This document shows, in pieces, positions 25,490 through 36,899 of a stretch of 64,000 nucleotides of DNA. The number at the start of each line of letters is the position of its first letter. The first letter of the stretch is position 1. The translations under genes were made by a program, and so were the position numbers. The stretch covers positions 3,357,501 to 3,421,500 of the forward strand of contig LR746278.1 of NCBI GenBank assembly GCA_902729315.2, read 5' to 3'. A model generated the notes under the pieces. The model was not told the DNA's origin, searched no databases, and worked only from the letters and a program-made list of their open reading frames with translations. This DNA is from Spirodela intermedia (taxonomy: Eukaryota; Streptophyta; Magnoliopsida; Alismatales; Araceae).

Positions 25490-26668
25490 TCATTCCTCTC
25501 TCTCCACGCTGGGTGCCGCAGAGCTCTTTCGCACCAGCTTCTTCAACAGTTTCTTCGTCTTCCCACTCGACCTGCGGTGTACCCTCCCCAGACTCTGCCC
25601 ACCTTCCTCTTCAGCACGGTCTTCCTCCGCCGCTGAAGCCGCCACCGGCGCGGGGGAAAACAAGACTTCTAGAGGTGCCCTCGCCTCCCAACTCCACTCA
25701 GACCCAAGATCAGGCTCATAAGCCGCCGGCGACTCGGCGGCGACTTCTTCGCCGCCGCTCGAACCCGGCGGCACGTCGAGCAGCGGGGCGGGGACACCTG
25801 GAATGGAGATGCCGCCTGTGGCGGACCTCAGGCTTTTCTCTGCTTCCTCCCAGGTTCTGAGGAAGGGGAGGAAGCTTTTGAAGATGGCTTCGACGAACAG
25901 AGCAGCCATGGCGGAAATCGATATACCGAGTGCAATCTTCTTACTCCCGATCGTCAGAAAGACGACGAGGATCAGCAACCTCGTAAGGATCAGCAGCCAT
26001 CTTCGTCGCCCGACTTCGAGTAGCTTCTTCTCTGGCTCGTCTTCCCCAACCGAGACCCCGAGGTCTCTGAACTTATGATTTTCCAGAGTTTCCCTCTTCG
26101 ATCGCGGAGAGGCCTGATGGGCCTCTTCCTCGAGAAATTCGGTTCTGGGGAAGATCTGAGGAATCCCCTCATCCCTGTAAATCGATCCAGGGAATCCCTT
26201 GGAGAACTCATTGATCGGTGCCTCCAGCGGAGAGAAAGCCCGAAGCCCCGGGAAAATCTCACCTTTCCTCCCTCTGTCTCGGCAAGTCGCCGCCAGGAGC
26301 GGCCAGGCCTCTGAAGCCCGGTCCTCCGCCTTCGTTGACAAGGGCTGCAGCGGCGACGGTGGCGAGACGGGGGGGGAAGCGGCGCTGGACGCGGAAGCCT
26401 CCATGATCACGGCGGCGAGCGTGGCCATGGTGGAAAAACCCGCCTCCCCGCCACCAGCATTGGAGCTCCGCAACCACCGGGGCGGCGGCTTCTTCGCCCA
26501 AGAGTTGTTCTTGGTGACGACCTCCGCGACGGAGGTGGGGAAACCCGCGTGCCCAGTGACCGGCGGCGCCGCCCGGTTGCCGTCGGTCCGCCTGGGCTTG
26601 GGCCGCTGGTCGGAGGGGACGAGCCAGGAAATCCCCCCGAGCCTCCCCTTCTTTCCCCCGCTCGGCAT
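25490..26668 (-). CDS. Unrecognised plant protein with two hydrophobic segments
   Basis: Single-exon frame of 392 aa, ATG at 26668 and stop TGA at 25490. I do not recognise the family. Residues 1-220 are mostly polar and low in order. A basic RRRW precedes two hydrophobic stretches at about 224-241 and 246-270, which look like a membrane hairpin. An acidic, Ser/Ala/Pro-rich tail follows and ends with a Lys/Arg-rich patch (TKKLLKKLVRK). It may be a membrane protein with both ends on the same side; this is inference from hydrophobicity only. A second in-frame ATG at 26428 (MATLAAVIMEA) has the better context, CCACCATGG, and could be the true start, giving 312 aa. Codon use is GC-rich like the neighbouring genes. 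Upstream lies a (GA)n tract at 26770-26793, which is (CT)n on the coding strand. Confidence 0.7.
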   Translation of the reverse strand: MPSGGKKGRLGGISWLVPSDQRPKPRRTDGNRAAPPVTGHAGFPTSVAEVVTKNNSWAKKPPPRWLRSSNAGGGEAGFSTMATLAAVIMEASASSAASPPVSPPSPLQPLSTKAEDRASEAWPLLAATCRDRGRKGEIFPGLRAFSPLEAPINEFSKGFPGSIYRDEGIPQIFPRTEFLEEEAHQASPRSKRETLENHKFRDLGVSVGEDEPEKKLLEVGRRRWLLILTRLLILVVFLTIGSKKIALGISISAMAALFVEAIFKSFLPFLRTWEEAEKSLRSATGGISIPGVPAPLLDVPPGSSGGEEVAAESPAAYEPDLGSEWSWEARAPLEVLFSPAPVAASAAEEDRAEEEGGQSLGRVHRRSSGKTKKLLKKLVRKSSAAPSVEREE

Positions 26669-28402
26669 GGCGTCCGCCGCGGCCCTCCTGCGACGGCCTC
26701 CCCGGCCACCATGCGGTCCCTGGTTGCCAACGATTTGAGGCCGTCCCCAGGAGTCGGTTACACGCGGGAAGAGAGAGAGATAGAGAGAGAGAGATTGGGA
26801 TTTTAAGATTATTTACTTAATTTATTAAGCATCTATTTAAAAATTAGGATGACCCATAATAGCTAAAAACTCGATTTTTATTTTCTCTCTACGAGCCGTT
26901 AGAGAAGGTTGGGGGAGGGGGGAGGAGACAGAGTGGATGAGATGTGTGGATGTAACAGGGCAGCAAGGTGACCGTTAAGCTGACCTCACACCTCTTCTGC
27001 CGCCGCAACGGTCATCCATGAAGCCCAGCGATGAGGCCCAACATCCACTTTAATGGGCCTGGCTCAAAGATCTCCTCCGCTTCTATAGCGGGCTCGTTGT
27101 AAATGGGCCCTTGATATCTCCTTGATGGGCCCAACAATTGGAAAGCTCAATATCCCAATTGGGCCATCCCCGGAGCAACGGTACCGGCGAAGAAGCCAAC
27201 CTAAAAGGGTCCGTCGGACAATTTCAGTTAATCTAGGACATAATTGCATAATTTCCCCCCTCCCGGGCCCATTGGATAAGACGGCCTTGTGGAATTTAAA
27301 GATGTGTGATTCCTAGAAGACTCGTCTGTCAAATGCTCGCATAAATTCGAAAGACCTAATCACTCCCCGACTTTTATGCCACAGAATCTCAGAAAAACCC
27401 AGAACAGTATTTTCACGAACGAATTGACCGGCCACATATTATTATAGCATCCACATCTTCAAATCCATTTTCTAAAATAAGTATGAGAATTCAATGGAAA
27501 GCGGCTGGATCCCATATTCTCTCCAAGTTCACATGACCTCCCCTATCAGAAAGTGGTCGTTTCCTTGAATAATTCTTCGTTGCTGCCCGCCCAAAGTGCG
27601 GCCGCCGTTTAGAATGGGAGACCAAGATTACCTCCTACGATCTCTGATGAATAGTTTAGGAAGTAATTTGCGAGGGAGGTCAATTTAATTGAAAGGAGAA
27701 AGAGTTGGGGAGAAGAGATTGAAAGGGCACATCAGTTCTTTAGTACTTATTCTCATCATCTTGCAGGGTGAAAATAATTCTGAGATAGGGTGGGTCTCTT
27801 TTGGTAATAAAAACATTATAAGTATTACATTAATACAGGTTAATCCTCAGTTTATTAAAAAAAAATATGTGGGTTATTATTACTTGGAAAATATATGTAT
27901 GGATTTTAATCCGAGCTTAAGGATTGGCGTCCGGGACCCAGGCAGGGCTCTCAGGAGAGGAGTCTACGACCGGGGGGACCTCGTCTGATGAGACCCCGGC
28001 CCTGCCCAGGAGAAGGAGGAGGAGAAAGACGACGATGAAAGCTTTAAGACTTCTGCATATATGTTGTCGGTGAATCATTCAAGTAACGTGTACAAGAGTT
28101 GTCCAAATTATTACAGCAATGGTCCAGAATACCAGCATCGTCATCGTTATCATCAGCCTCATATATACATCGCCTTGCGCACCGACAAGATACCAACACT
28201 GTATGAGAGACGTTTCCAGGCACCGATGAACCCATTTCCCGTCCTATACCATCATTTACAGAAGGTTGCGCGATCCAGGATCTCAGTAGAATGAAGAAAG
28301 ATTCAAGAAATAAGTCTAAGGCTAAGCTTTTCTTTTCGCTCCCTGGCTGGGCCGCCGTCGCTTCCTATTCCGGGTGACTCGATCGAAGAACGGGGACGAA
28401 GA
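26669..28402. other. Intergenic DNA between two minus-strand genes
   Basis: Promoter side of the two-segment protein and 3' side of the CFL1-like gene. 26940-27300 is moderately GC-rich but has no convincing coding frame. Nothing recognised in 27300-28400. Confidence 0.45.
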
Positions 28403-29211
28403 TCAGAAGAACTTCACTGTTCTGAGCGGAGCGCTGGTGGTGGCGGTGGCGGCGGAGCTGAGGGCGTTGAGGTCGATCCTCTGTTTCTTCTGGGCCGCAG
28501 AGTTATTTCTCGGGAGAGGGAGCGGCACCGCAGAGTTGCAGCGGGGGCACCTCGGCTTAGACAGCGATATGAGCACGTATAAAAGGCAGCTAGGGCAACC
28601 GGCCGCCACCATCTCTGCGGCGGCGCCGCCTTCCAGCCCCGGCGGCGAGCACGTAGAGTCACCATCGCAGTCCTCCGTGGGCCGCCGCTTGGCCGAAGAA
28701 GTGGTTGTAGACGACGACGCCGGCGATGTAGACCCTCCCGACGGGTCCGGCCGGTGCAGCTTCTGGTGGGACTCGCGTTCGGCCCGCGCAAGGGCGGACT
28801 TGACTTTCTCTAGGGTGCAGACGCTCTGGTACTCCGCCTGCGGCACCGCCGCTAGCGCGCGCAGTTTCAGGTCGAGAGCGGAGGAGGGATGGTCAGCCAC
28901 GTTGAGCACTGTAGTCGTCGTCGGCGGCGGCGGCGGCGGCGGTGGAAGGTTGAGGTCCTGCAAACTGTTGCTCGGGCGGCGCTGTAATTCCATAGAAGGG
29001 TTAGGATGAAAGAATTATCCACATGAACAAGCATGGAGTTGTAGGGAAATCGAAGGTGGAGAAAAATTACCAGGAACTCGGGGAGTCTATCTCGGTCTTC
29101 TGGATCAAGGTGGCGTTCCTTCTTGGACCCCGCCGCCGTGACGACGCCTCCACCGTTCTCCTTGTCGTAGCGGGCGAGAAGACTCACCAGAGAGGTTACG
29201 TCCGCTGCCAT
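28403..29211 (-). CDS. CFL1-like zinc-ribbon protein (CURLY FLAG LEAF 1 family), two exons
   Basis: Exon 1 29211-29071 (47 codons from MAADVTSL), intron 29070-28982 (89 bp, GTAATT to TACAG, phase 0), exon 2 28981-28403; 239 aa. The N-terminal MAADV-SL start, the QDLNLPP motif, the SVCTLEKVKSAL helix (about 100-111) and the C-terminal AAGCPSCLLYVLISLSK zinc ribbon followed by RIDLNAL are all hallmarks of the CFL1 family; the ribbon cysteines are at about 176, 179, 192 and 195. An LDLKL stretch (83-87) fits an EAR-type repression motif. The same ribbon occurs in GIR1/GIR2. CFL1 affects cuticle development and leaf shape through HD-ZIP IV factors. The usual WW domain (GWEKRLDL region), normally encoded before this intron, is not visible. 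Poly-Pro and poly-Thr runs come from CCG and ACG repeats. An unspliced ATG at 28993 in the intron is in frame, but starting there would lose the conserved N-terminus. Confidence 0.8.
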
Positions 29212-32200
29212 TGGAGACCGATCCCCCGTAGAAGAACTCGGAGAAATTCCAAGAGGCGGAGGCGGAAGAAGAGGCAGGAGAGGGGTGCAGTTACGAGGCA
29301 CCTGACGTTGGATGACCTCTATTTAAGTAATGGTTCCAAGTTCGTCCATTGAATTCACGTAGTTATGTGAGTCGATGAGAACAATAAAGGCATTCACATC
29401 TCAACTACTCCTCCCCCCTTCCCCCCTCCTTGCTCGTGAAGTTGACGGGTAACATGGATGTCCTGGTCAAAGCTCATAGCATTGAACTTACAATGAGAAC
29501 ATCTCATATCCTTTGACTTATTTAATATGACTTACTGCACAGATCCTATAATATGATTTTTAAGTAAAAACTAAATTAAAGGATGATGGTTAGAGCTGAA
29601 TTTGTTGGTCAACAATGCTAGTAATAAAAATAATCGATATCTTCATCCATATTCATGTCTAACACTAACAGCTCGTTAATATGATTGATAGGACACCATA
29701 TTAAATTGAAGGATCACTAGTTGACTCGCCAAGATCGTGATTCCATTAAAGACTTGTAGTTGAACACTGTCACGAATTTAATTTACGGAAATTGTTAGAA
29801 GATATTTTAAGTCCAATCAAAATCATAAGACTATTGTTGATGCCCACAAGTCATTCATTTGAGTAAGGTTGGTTATAACTATTTCCATTAAAAAATTATT
29901 GATTATTTGAACCCCTATTCCATTATTGAAAACTTGATTTACCAGGCTATCACCATCCAATAAACAATCCATTCTATGCCAGATAGAATTTATCATTATC
30001 AAGAATATATCATAAAAAGAAATTATTTTTCACATAAGTTGCTAATCTCTTATAATATTAGTAACAAATCAAAAAAGGCCATAATCTTCTCTACGGAATT
30101 TATCAGAATAAAAATGCCTCCGATGCTTTTGCATATATCAATCTTAAGTAGTTTATTAATTCAACATTTCTATGCTGATTATTTTTAGTCATCTGTAATA
30201 CAATACAAACTATAAAATTTGTAAGATCTACCAATTGTTGCATTAACCTATAAATGCCGTGCTGTCCACTAACTGAAAATGACTTACATATGAAAATTCT
30301 AAATATGTGTAAAATGGTTAGGTAAATTTTACTTTTAAGATGTAGTAATTTAAAGATGATATAACATCATATAAAGACAAATTCAGCGGACTGAAATCCT
30401 CCTCACTATAAATGAAATAATACGCAGTAAGTATGAACCATTATGATAAGATGATCCCTGAATTATCACATTAATTAATTTATAATCGATTTCATATCAA
30501 ATAGTGTTCAATGGTCCGCAATCCTTCTTACTTACCAAGTCCTATAAAAATCCACTTTATGGCCACTAAAATCTTAGAAAAACTCTGTGTCAGGTTTTTA
30601 TCAACTCACATGCATCTGGGGATGTTGTTGATGAATTTCCTTTTTATCCAGAATTGAAGTACAGATAAGTCTACGCTTGACTGGTTGAACATAGATATAT
30701 GAGAATTATGGGTGAGGTGGAGATGGTTGGTGGTTGAACTTGACGTCAACGACATGCAAGTCTTGGGCAAATAATACACTTGGAATTCTTAAGAAACATA
30801 TCACTACGAATTAGAACATCAAATTTAATTTAAGATGACACACTTAGACATATATCAGCCACTATGGTTAAATTTATATGTTTTAAAAACTCTTAAATAC
30901 CTAACATTGCTGCAAGAATACCCCCCAATAGTATGTAGAGCTACGAAAATATTATATTTGGACTAGCCGAAAAAACAGAGATTTTCTCAACGATCTCTGC
31001 GAAAAACTTTTCACCAAATATTGTTTTCTATACATGTGTCCGCATTAATGTCACGGGCAATTGCGCGTCGTACTTCTCGAGAGGACCCATCAGAAAAAGC
31101 AGGTGACCAAATCAAGGCCGTCCATTTAATTCTGGGCCCCACTGTCCGTCTGCATTAAATATTTTTTCCACAAAGCCGTCCCCCCCTCTTCCCCATTGAG
31201 ATTTTAAAGCATATCATTTAAGAAGAGTTATTGAGGCCCTTGACCCCGCTCCTCCGCCCTTGGACTCCTCTGGCATTCAATTGACCCCAATCACCCCACG
31301 ATGATGACGATGATGATGATCATGATGTTTAGATACCCAGCGAAGTAAGAACAGCTCATCTTTCTTCAATGTCGCGTGCACGACCATGGAACCTCTAAAG
31401 AAACTGATTTGAATGAATAAACAGAAGAAATAGAGAAACCAGGAGGCCGAGAAGATGGGCTCTGCTTGTTTCCTTTTTCCCAAATAAGTAAGCGACGAGG
31501 GTTAGGATTTCTTCGGTCTGAGGAAGAGCCGTGTGTCACTGCAACATAATGATCTAGATAATTATACTTGGTCTATTTAAATACGAAAATATGGCGTGGG
31601 TTCGCACATTAAGGAGTAGTTTTCTTTATTTCTGTTCCAATTACGACCTCCAGATGAGTCAGAAGAAACTTTCTAACCCCGATAAGTTTATCATGATGAA
31701 ATTGGCGAGTTTCCCGTTTTAAAAGATAAAGAATTTATTTCTCAAGCGATGGCGAGGTTCGTGGAGATAAGAAGACCAATTCGATAAACATTTTACGGGT
31801 ATTTTAAGTTCAAAATGTCGATATTTAAGCGCAGAACATGTAAAAGTTGTAATAACCATCCGTACAGACCTGCGATACTAAAACAAAATCTAATAATTCA
31901 ATGAAAAAGATTAACATGAAAAAAAATGGAGTGATGGGAAAGAGATGGCTCCCAATTGTGGGTATTTAATGGAGGTGGAAGAAATTGAGCCGGAATATCG
32001 GTGAGATAAGACCACCGCTGTGAGCTGCTCCCCCCCTTTTGAGTGCTGACCCCCACGGGATTCATCAAGTCCCCCAGTTGACTAATAAGGAGGCGTGAAT
32101 TTAAAAGGTGGGATCCTAGAACCCTGGTAGGCATATGATAACAACCACCTCGGCCGTTTATATCATTTATAAGGTCTACCTTCTTGTTTAAGAATTTCCT

Positions 32201-33092
32201 CTTTACTGGGAAAAGGTAAAAAAACCTCTGAAAAATGATTTTCAGAAAGTAAAAAGTACTTTATTACATATTCCAATACCTTATTTTAGTTCTCATAGGC
32301 TAGACTTGTGATTATCTTTCATTTAAAGCCTCTTATAAATATACTTTAAAATGCAACGTATTTATTCCGAAATCGCCTAAATTGGATAGCTTCTAAGATT
32401 TAAAATGGAAGCCAGACAAGTTTCCAGATGGACACAAAAGCGGAAAACCCGAGAACGCTTTAGAAACGTATAAAATGCAATCCATGGCGTGGCGAGGTGT
32501 TATAAGAAAGAAGGGGGGTGACGGACAGGTGATGAGCGTAGCGCGTGCAGCGAGCTATTAAAAACCCGGTGCTGAGTCGGCAAACCCGACATCGCTTTAC
32601 GGAACTCCGGTCGTATGTGCCGGTGCACCGGTAAAACCCACCGGACTCTCTCTTGTCTTCGACCCTAACGAGGCTCCTATCTTCGAAGCTCCACTGAGAG
32701 GTGATGGTGCCCTCCGGGGCATTTAAGTCGCCCCGACCCTCCATTAATGCTCCTCAAGCCTTGTCTTTCTTCCAAGATAGGGACGAGACCGCCACTTGAT
32801 ATATACAGCAACAACTGCACCAACGCCAACACACGTCTCCTCTTTGATATCATATTCTTCTTATGTCTTACGTATATAGGATATAGAGAGAGAGAGAGAG
32901 GGAGGGAGGGAGGGTTTGGATGGGCTTGAATATGGACGGTTTTGCATTGAAAAGGGGTTGGGGAGGCACCAAATGGCATTTATAGGGTCTCCGTGTTGAG
33001 CCATTCAAGAGAGGTGGAAACAACCGGGGCACTTGAATCGATAGATAGAGATGGGTAGATGGTTGCAGACAGATGTAGGCTTGTGTGTACGC

Positions 33093-33093
<1 letters not shown>

Positions 33094-33129
<36 letters not shown>

Positions 33130-33193
33130 CATCTCGAGTGGGAATGAGTAGTGATTGCATACTTTAAGAAGATACATAAATAAGTGTCGCCCA

Positions 33194-33245
<52 letters not shown>
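33094..33245. repeat. Inverted (GA)n ... (CT)n pair
   Basis: (GA)n at 33094-33123 and (CT)n at 33193-33245 are separated by about 70 bp. They are reverse complements, so the segment can fold into a long stem with a loop. The intervening sequence shows no further pairing that I can see beyond CCCACT/AGTGGG. Confidence 0.85.
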
Positions 33246-33248
<3 letters not shown>

Positions 33249-34549
33249 GAGTGGAAGCTGGTTGTTTCCTGGTTGAACGGGTACGCGTTTCAACGATCCC
33301 ACGCTTCCTGCCTCCGACTTCTTACATGTGAAATCTATTAAAAACTGTAGATCACCCCTTAAGTTATGAGTAAATTTACTCCAGTTTGACCTCTTTATTG
33401 GATTGATATCTCATGGGCGGGAAGGTCAAGCTACATTTAGCATGCTCTGTGTAATAGGTTCATTACATCCTAATCATAAGTTTCTCCGTAAATATGGGTT
33501 GTTAACCCGATCAATTTTGAAAGTCTATCCGTCAAATTTAATTTGAAAATAGATTTCGACAGGAGAGTTTGATAATTATTTTTTCTTGCCGTAGAGCTAA
33601 AGGAAAATCATACGTCTACAAGGATGCATGCCGCACCGATGAATACAATATTCGCTGGGGGGTTATGCCTCGACCCCAACAGCCCATCCCTCTTCATCTC
33701 TCTCTCTCTCTCTCCCTCTCTCTCCTGTTCCCCCTGGTCTTCCTTGGATTGCTGCATATTATAAGCAAGGCTAAGCCAATCTAGGGTTCTGATTTTGAGC
33801 CAACCTCTGTGCGTTTCATAAGATGCTCGAGCTTAAGTAGGCTCGGTGAGGGCTGAGCCCAATCTAACCGAAATAAAAAACTCCTAACTATTTCGCTGTC
33901 GACATCACAGAAGAGCGATAATCCCCACAAGTCAACCAAGAGGGTTATGATGAGATATAATCTTAATGACAATTGTCACCTAGCGCTTTATAGGCATTTA
34001 TAAGCAAGGAGCTAGCTTTACCAGATATTTAAGATTTGGAGTAGAATTTTCTTAAAATAACTAATTTATCTTCAATATTTTTAAGAAATTATAAAAAGCC
34101 GTGGTAGAGAACTCACACAACATTCACCCTTATTTTGGAAATTTTTATCATTCTTTGTGATTTAGTTTTTTTTCTTTTCTGAGAGGGTTCAAGAACGGTT
34201 CAAATCTAGGGATAAAAATAAATTTAATAAATTTTATTTATGGTAAAGTATTTAATGCGGAAAATATTAAATTAAAATCAAAAGTTGACCTCTTTAAATC
34301 GGGTTCGTTATCTTTGACACAGTAAAGTTGTCCAAAAGGAAGACTTTGAGTGGCCCAACTTCGGCCCAATAGGCGGACAACACAATCCACACTCAATTCT
34401 CCCCGGTTAGATCCGAACCGCCTCCTATAAAAATTCCGTTTACCCCAGATTTACGAGAATCCAGGCCGGCGGCCCATTAAACACCTGCCCACAGCTCTGG
34501 AATTTTCAAGGAGATTAGGGGAGAGAACATAATCTTCCCCTCCACCCTT

Positions 34550-34575
34550 CTCACTCTCTCTCTCTCTCTCTCTCT
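34550..34575. repeat. (CT)n microsatellite
   Basis: Short CT run. The open frames across it encode only Arg-Glu or Leu-Ser stretches. Confidence 0.85.
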
Positions 34576-35899
34576 GAGATCGACCTGTGAGCACCTTCCC
34601 TTGTGGACTTGGAACCTTAGGACGTAAAAAGTGAAGAAAAATAAAAAGCATAAAGCGACACTATATGCTTCTAACAATATAACTTGATAATTTAACAGTA
34701 TCAATGCCATAGTGACTCCAGACATCTGGGGAAGGTGGAGCTGGCAATGAGGAGGCATGACAGGCTAGAGAACTTAAGAGTCCTCAAACCTCCAATCACC
34801 TCAGAATTGTCGGAAAATTAACAGTTAGGAGATATCAAAGCAAATGGAAGCAAAGAAAGGAGGATCTCATGCCATATGGTGTACCGTGGGAAACCATCGA
34901 GACTAATAGGCTCATTGGAAATAACCCAGCCCCTCATACGAAAGTTCATCTGAACCCTACCTAACTAAGCACAGATAATGCAGCAATGCTGCAGATGTAG
35001 AATCAGAAAACGAAATGATTAAGTCCCGCTGTGTTGAATTTTCGATGTGGTCTTGGAGAACGATTTAGCGGCGAGGAAGGGGTCTTTTTATGGGTGCAAT
35101 TGCATGCGTTGATCACGGAAGAAACCCCGTGTTCAACGGTACGAAGAGGACTCAGACGTAGAGCTTCTTGTCTTCAATCTCCACTTAAACAACTAGGCTG
35201 CACTCAACTGGTATAATAAATGCTTCTCTGTTTCTTCTTATATTGTTGATCATCCAATAAGCAGAATACGCTGGTTTCTTCGATATCTAAGCAGGCATAT
35301 CTATTCGGGAAATGTGTTCGTATGGTAAGTCTTGTAAATGGTCTCATCCACTCTCCTTGATGATCTCAAAGGGTTCTTTGGATGGGCAGGTAAGACTGGG
35401 CATTATTTATGTGGGACTGAAGAAAACATTGAATGAGATTTACGGATGAATCCAATGAATGATTCATAACCCTTTTTCAAAATATCCTAAATCTGACCGT
35501 ACGTGGCATGATTATATTGTAATCTTAAGGATTATTTTCATACATGAGAGAGCAGAGTTGGCCTGAAGTAATGTAACTAAGAGATTTTGTATTTTAACAG
35601 AATACGACCTGATGAAGCCAACCAGTCGACAACCCAAAGCGTGTGGACCAGATGCGTTCGTAATGATGTCAATGGTGTGAACGAGGGAGATGCTTGGGAT
35701 TCTAGCTGATCGTCCGAAGCGGCAGGCTTCCCTCAGTAGTCTTCTTTTACATGGACGACAAAGAGTCGACGCCCATAAGCTCCTACAAGTGTTGTAAAGG
35801 CTTCCTCCATTAATCGTTTTTCCTTGGACAAAAGTGTTGTAACAAGTGATTAGCTTTCGAAAATCGGTGAGAAAAAAAAAGATGAGTTAAAAAAGGCCA

Positions 35900-35919
35900 T
35901 CTCTCTCTCTCTCTCTCTC

Positions 35920-35957
<38 letters not shown>
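35900..35957. repeat. Compound (CT)n(TA)n microsatellite
   Basis: A CT run of about 20 bp is followed by a pure TA run of about 34 bp. Likely polymorphic in length. Confidence 0.95.
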
Positions 35958-35958
<1 letters not shown>

Positions 35959-36899
35959 CAGATATCATTTACATATATACATCGACAGTTGTCACATATA
36001 ATAACAGCACATCCAGAGTTAAACGGGTTCAACAATGAGTCTTTAAAAATGCAATTTTCCCTTGAGGAAATATGATCCACTCCGTGAAATTTGATAGAGT
36101 TGCTGCTCCTTATAGAGCTTTGTCATCTACTTTTTTACCAATGATGGATTTTATTTTTAGTAATTATATTACAAGGACTCAAAATGATGATACCTTCAAA
36201 GAGTAAGCTTCACCCTATCAAATCCAAAAATAAGTTATACAGAAAGGTTCCATAGTAGAGGTTAAAATTCTGCCGCCAACAAAAAGATAGGAATTTTAAG
36301 ATAGGATGGAGCATGTAGTCGTACTCATATTTTTCTACATTTTTCTACATAATTATTAACTCTTCTCTTTACAAAAAACTAATAAAACCATTTTATGATC
36401 TAGATGACTTTAATCAAGTTTGAATCCTATGGTATGGTGAGCCTACACCAGAAATTAGCAATTCTTTTCAAGCTAGAGGACTAAATACTTTAATGATAAT
36501 GTATCTGTTTATGGAGATATCTATTTAGCGATACTTTCATTTGTCACTTTTATTTCATTGAATTTCTATTGAATATTACTTAAAAAATTATCAAAATGTG
36601 TATACATTTTAACTTAAAGTTATGAAGCACAATATATGTATAAATTCATCAACTAGGATTATTCATATAAGTAAATATCAATACCAAATATAGCTACATG
36701 TATAGTAAGGGACAGTTTTTGTAAGTTCTACACAAATCAACTAATTTAGAACTCTTGAATCATTGAAATTCTTGAGTTAAAAATTTTTGAATATTCAAAA
36801 AGAAGCTTCTAAAATATTCTTCTAGTAGATGTTGATTTTGTTGACTTTAAGCTATGAATAAGTTTTGAAGTTAACAAAAGCTTTCAATGAAGATAAAGG

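Noticed and set aside
32460..32979. Overlapping - strand frames in a GC-richer patch
   Set aside because: No family resemblance, no splice-consistent extension, and partly microsatellite.
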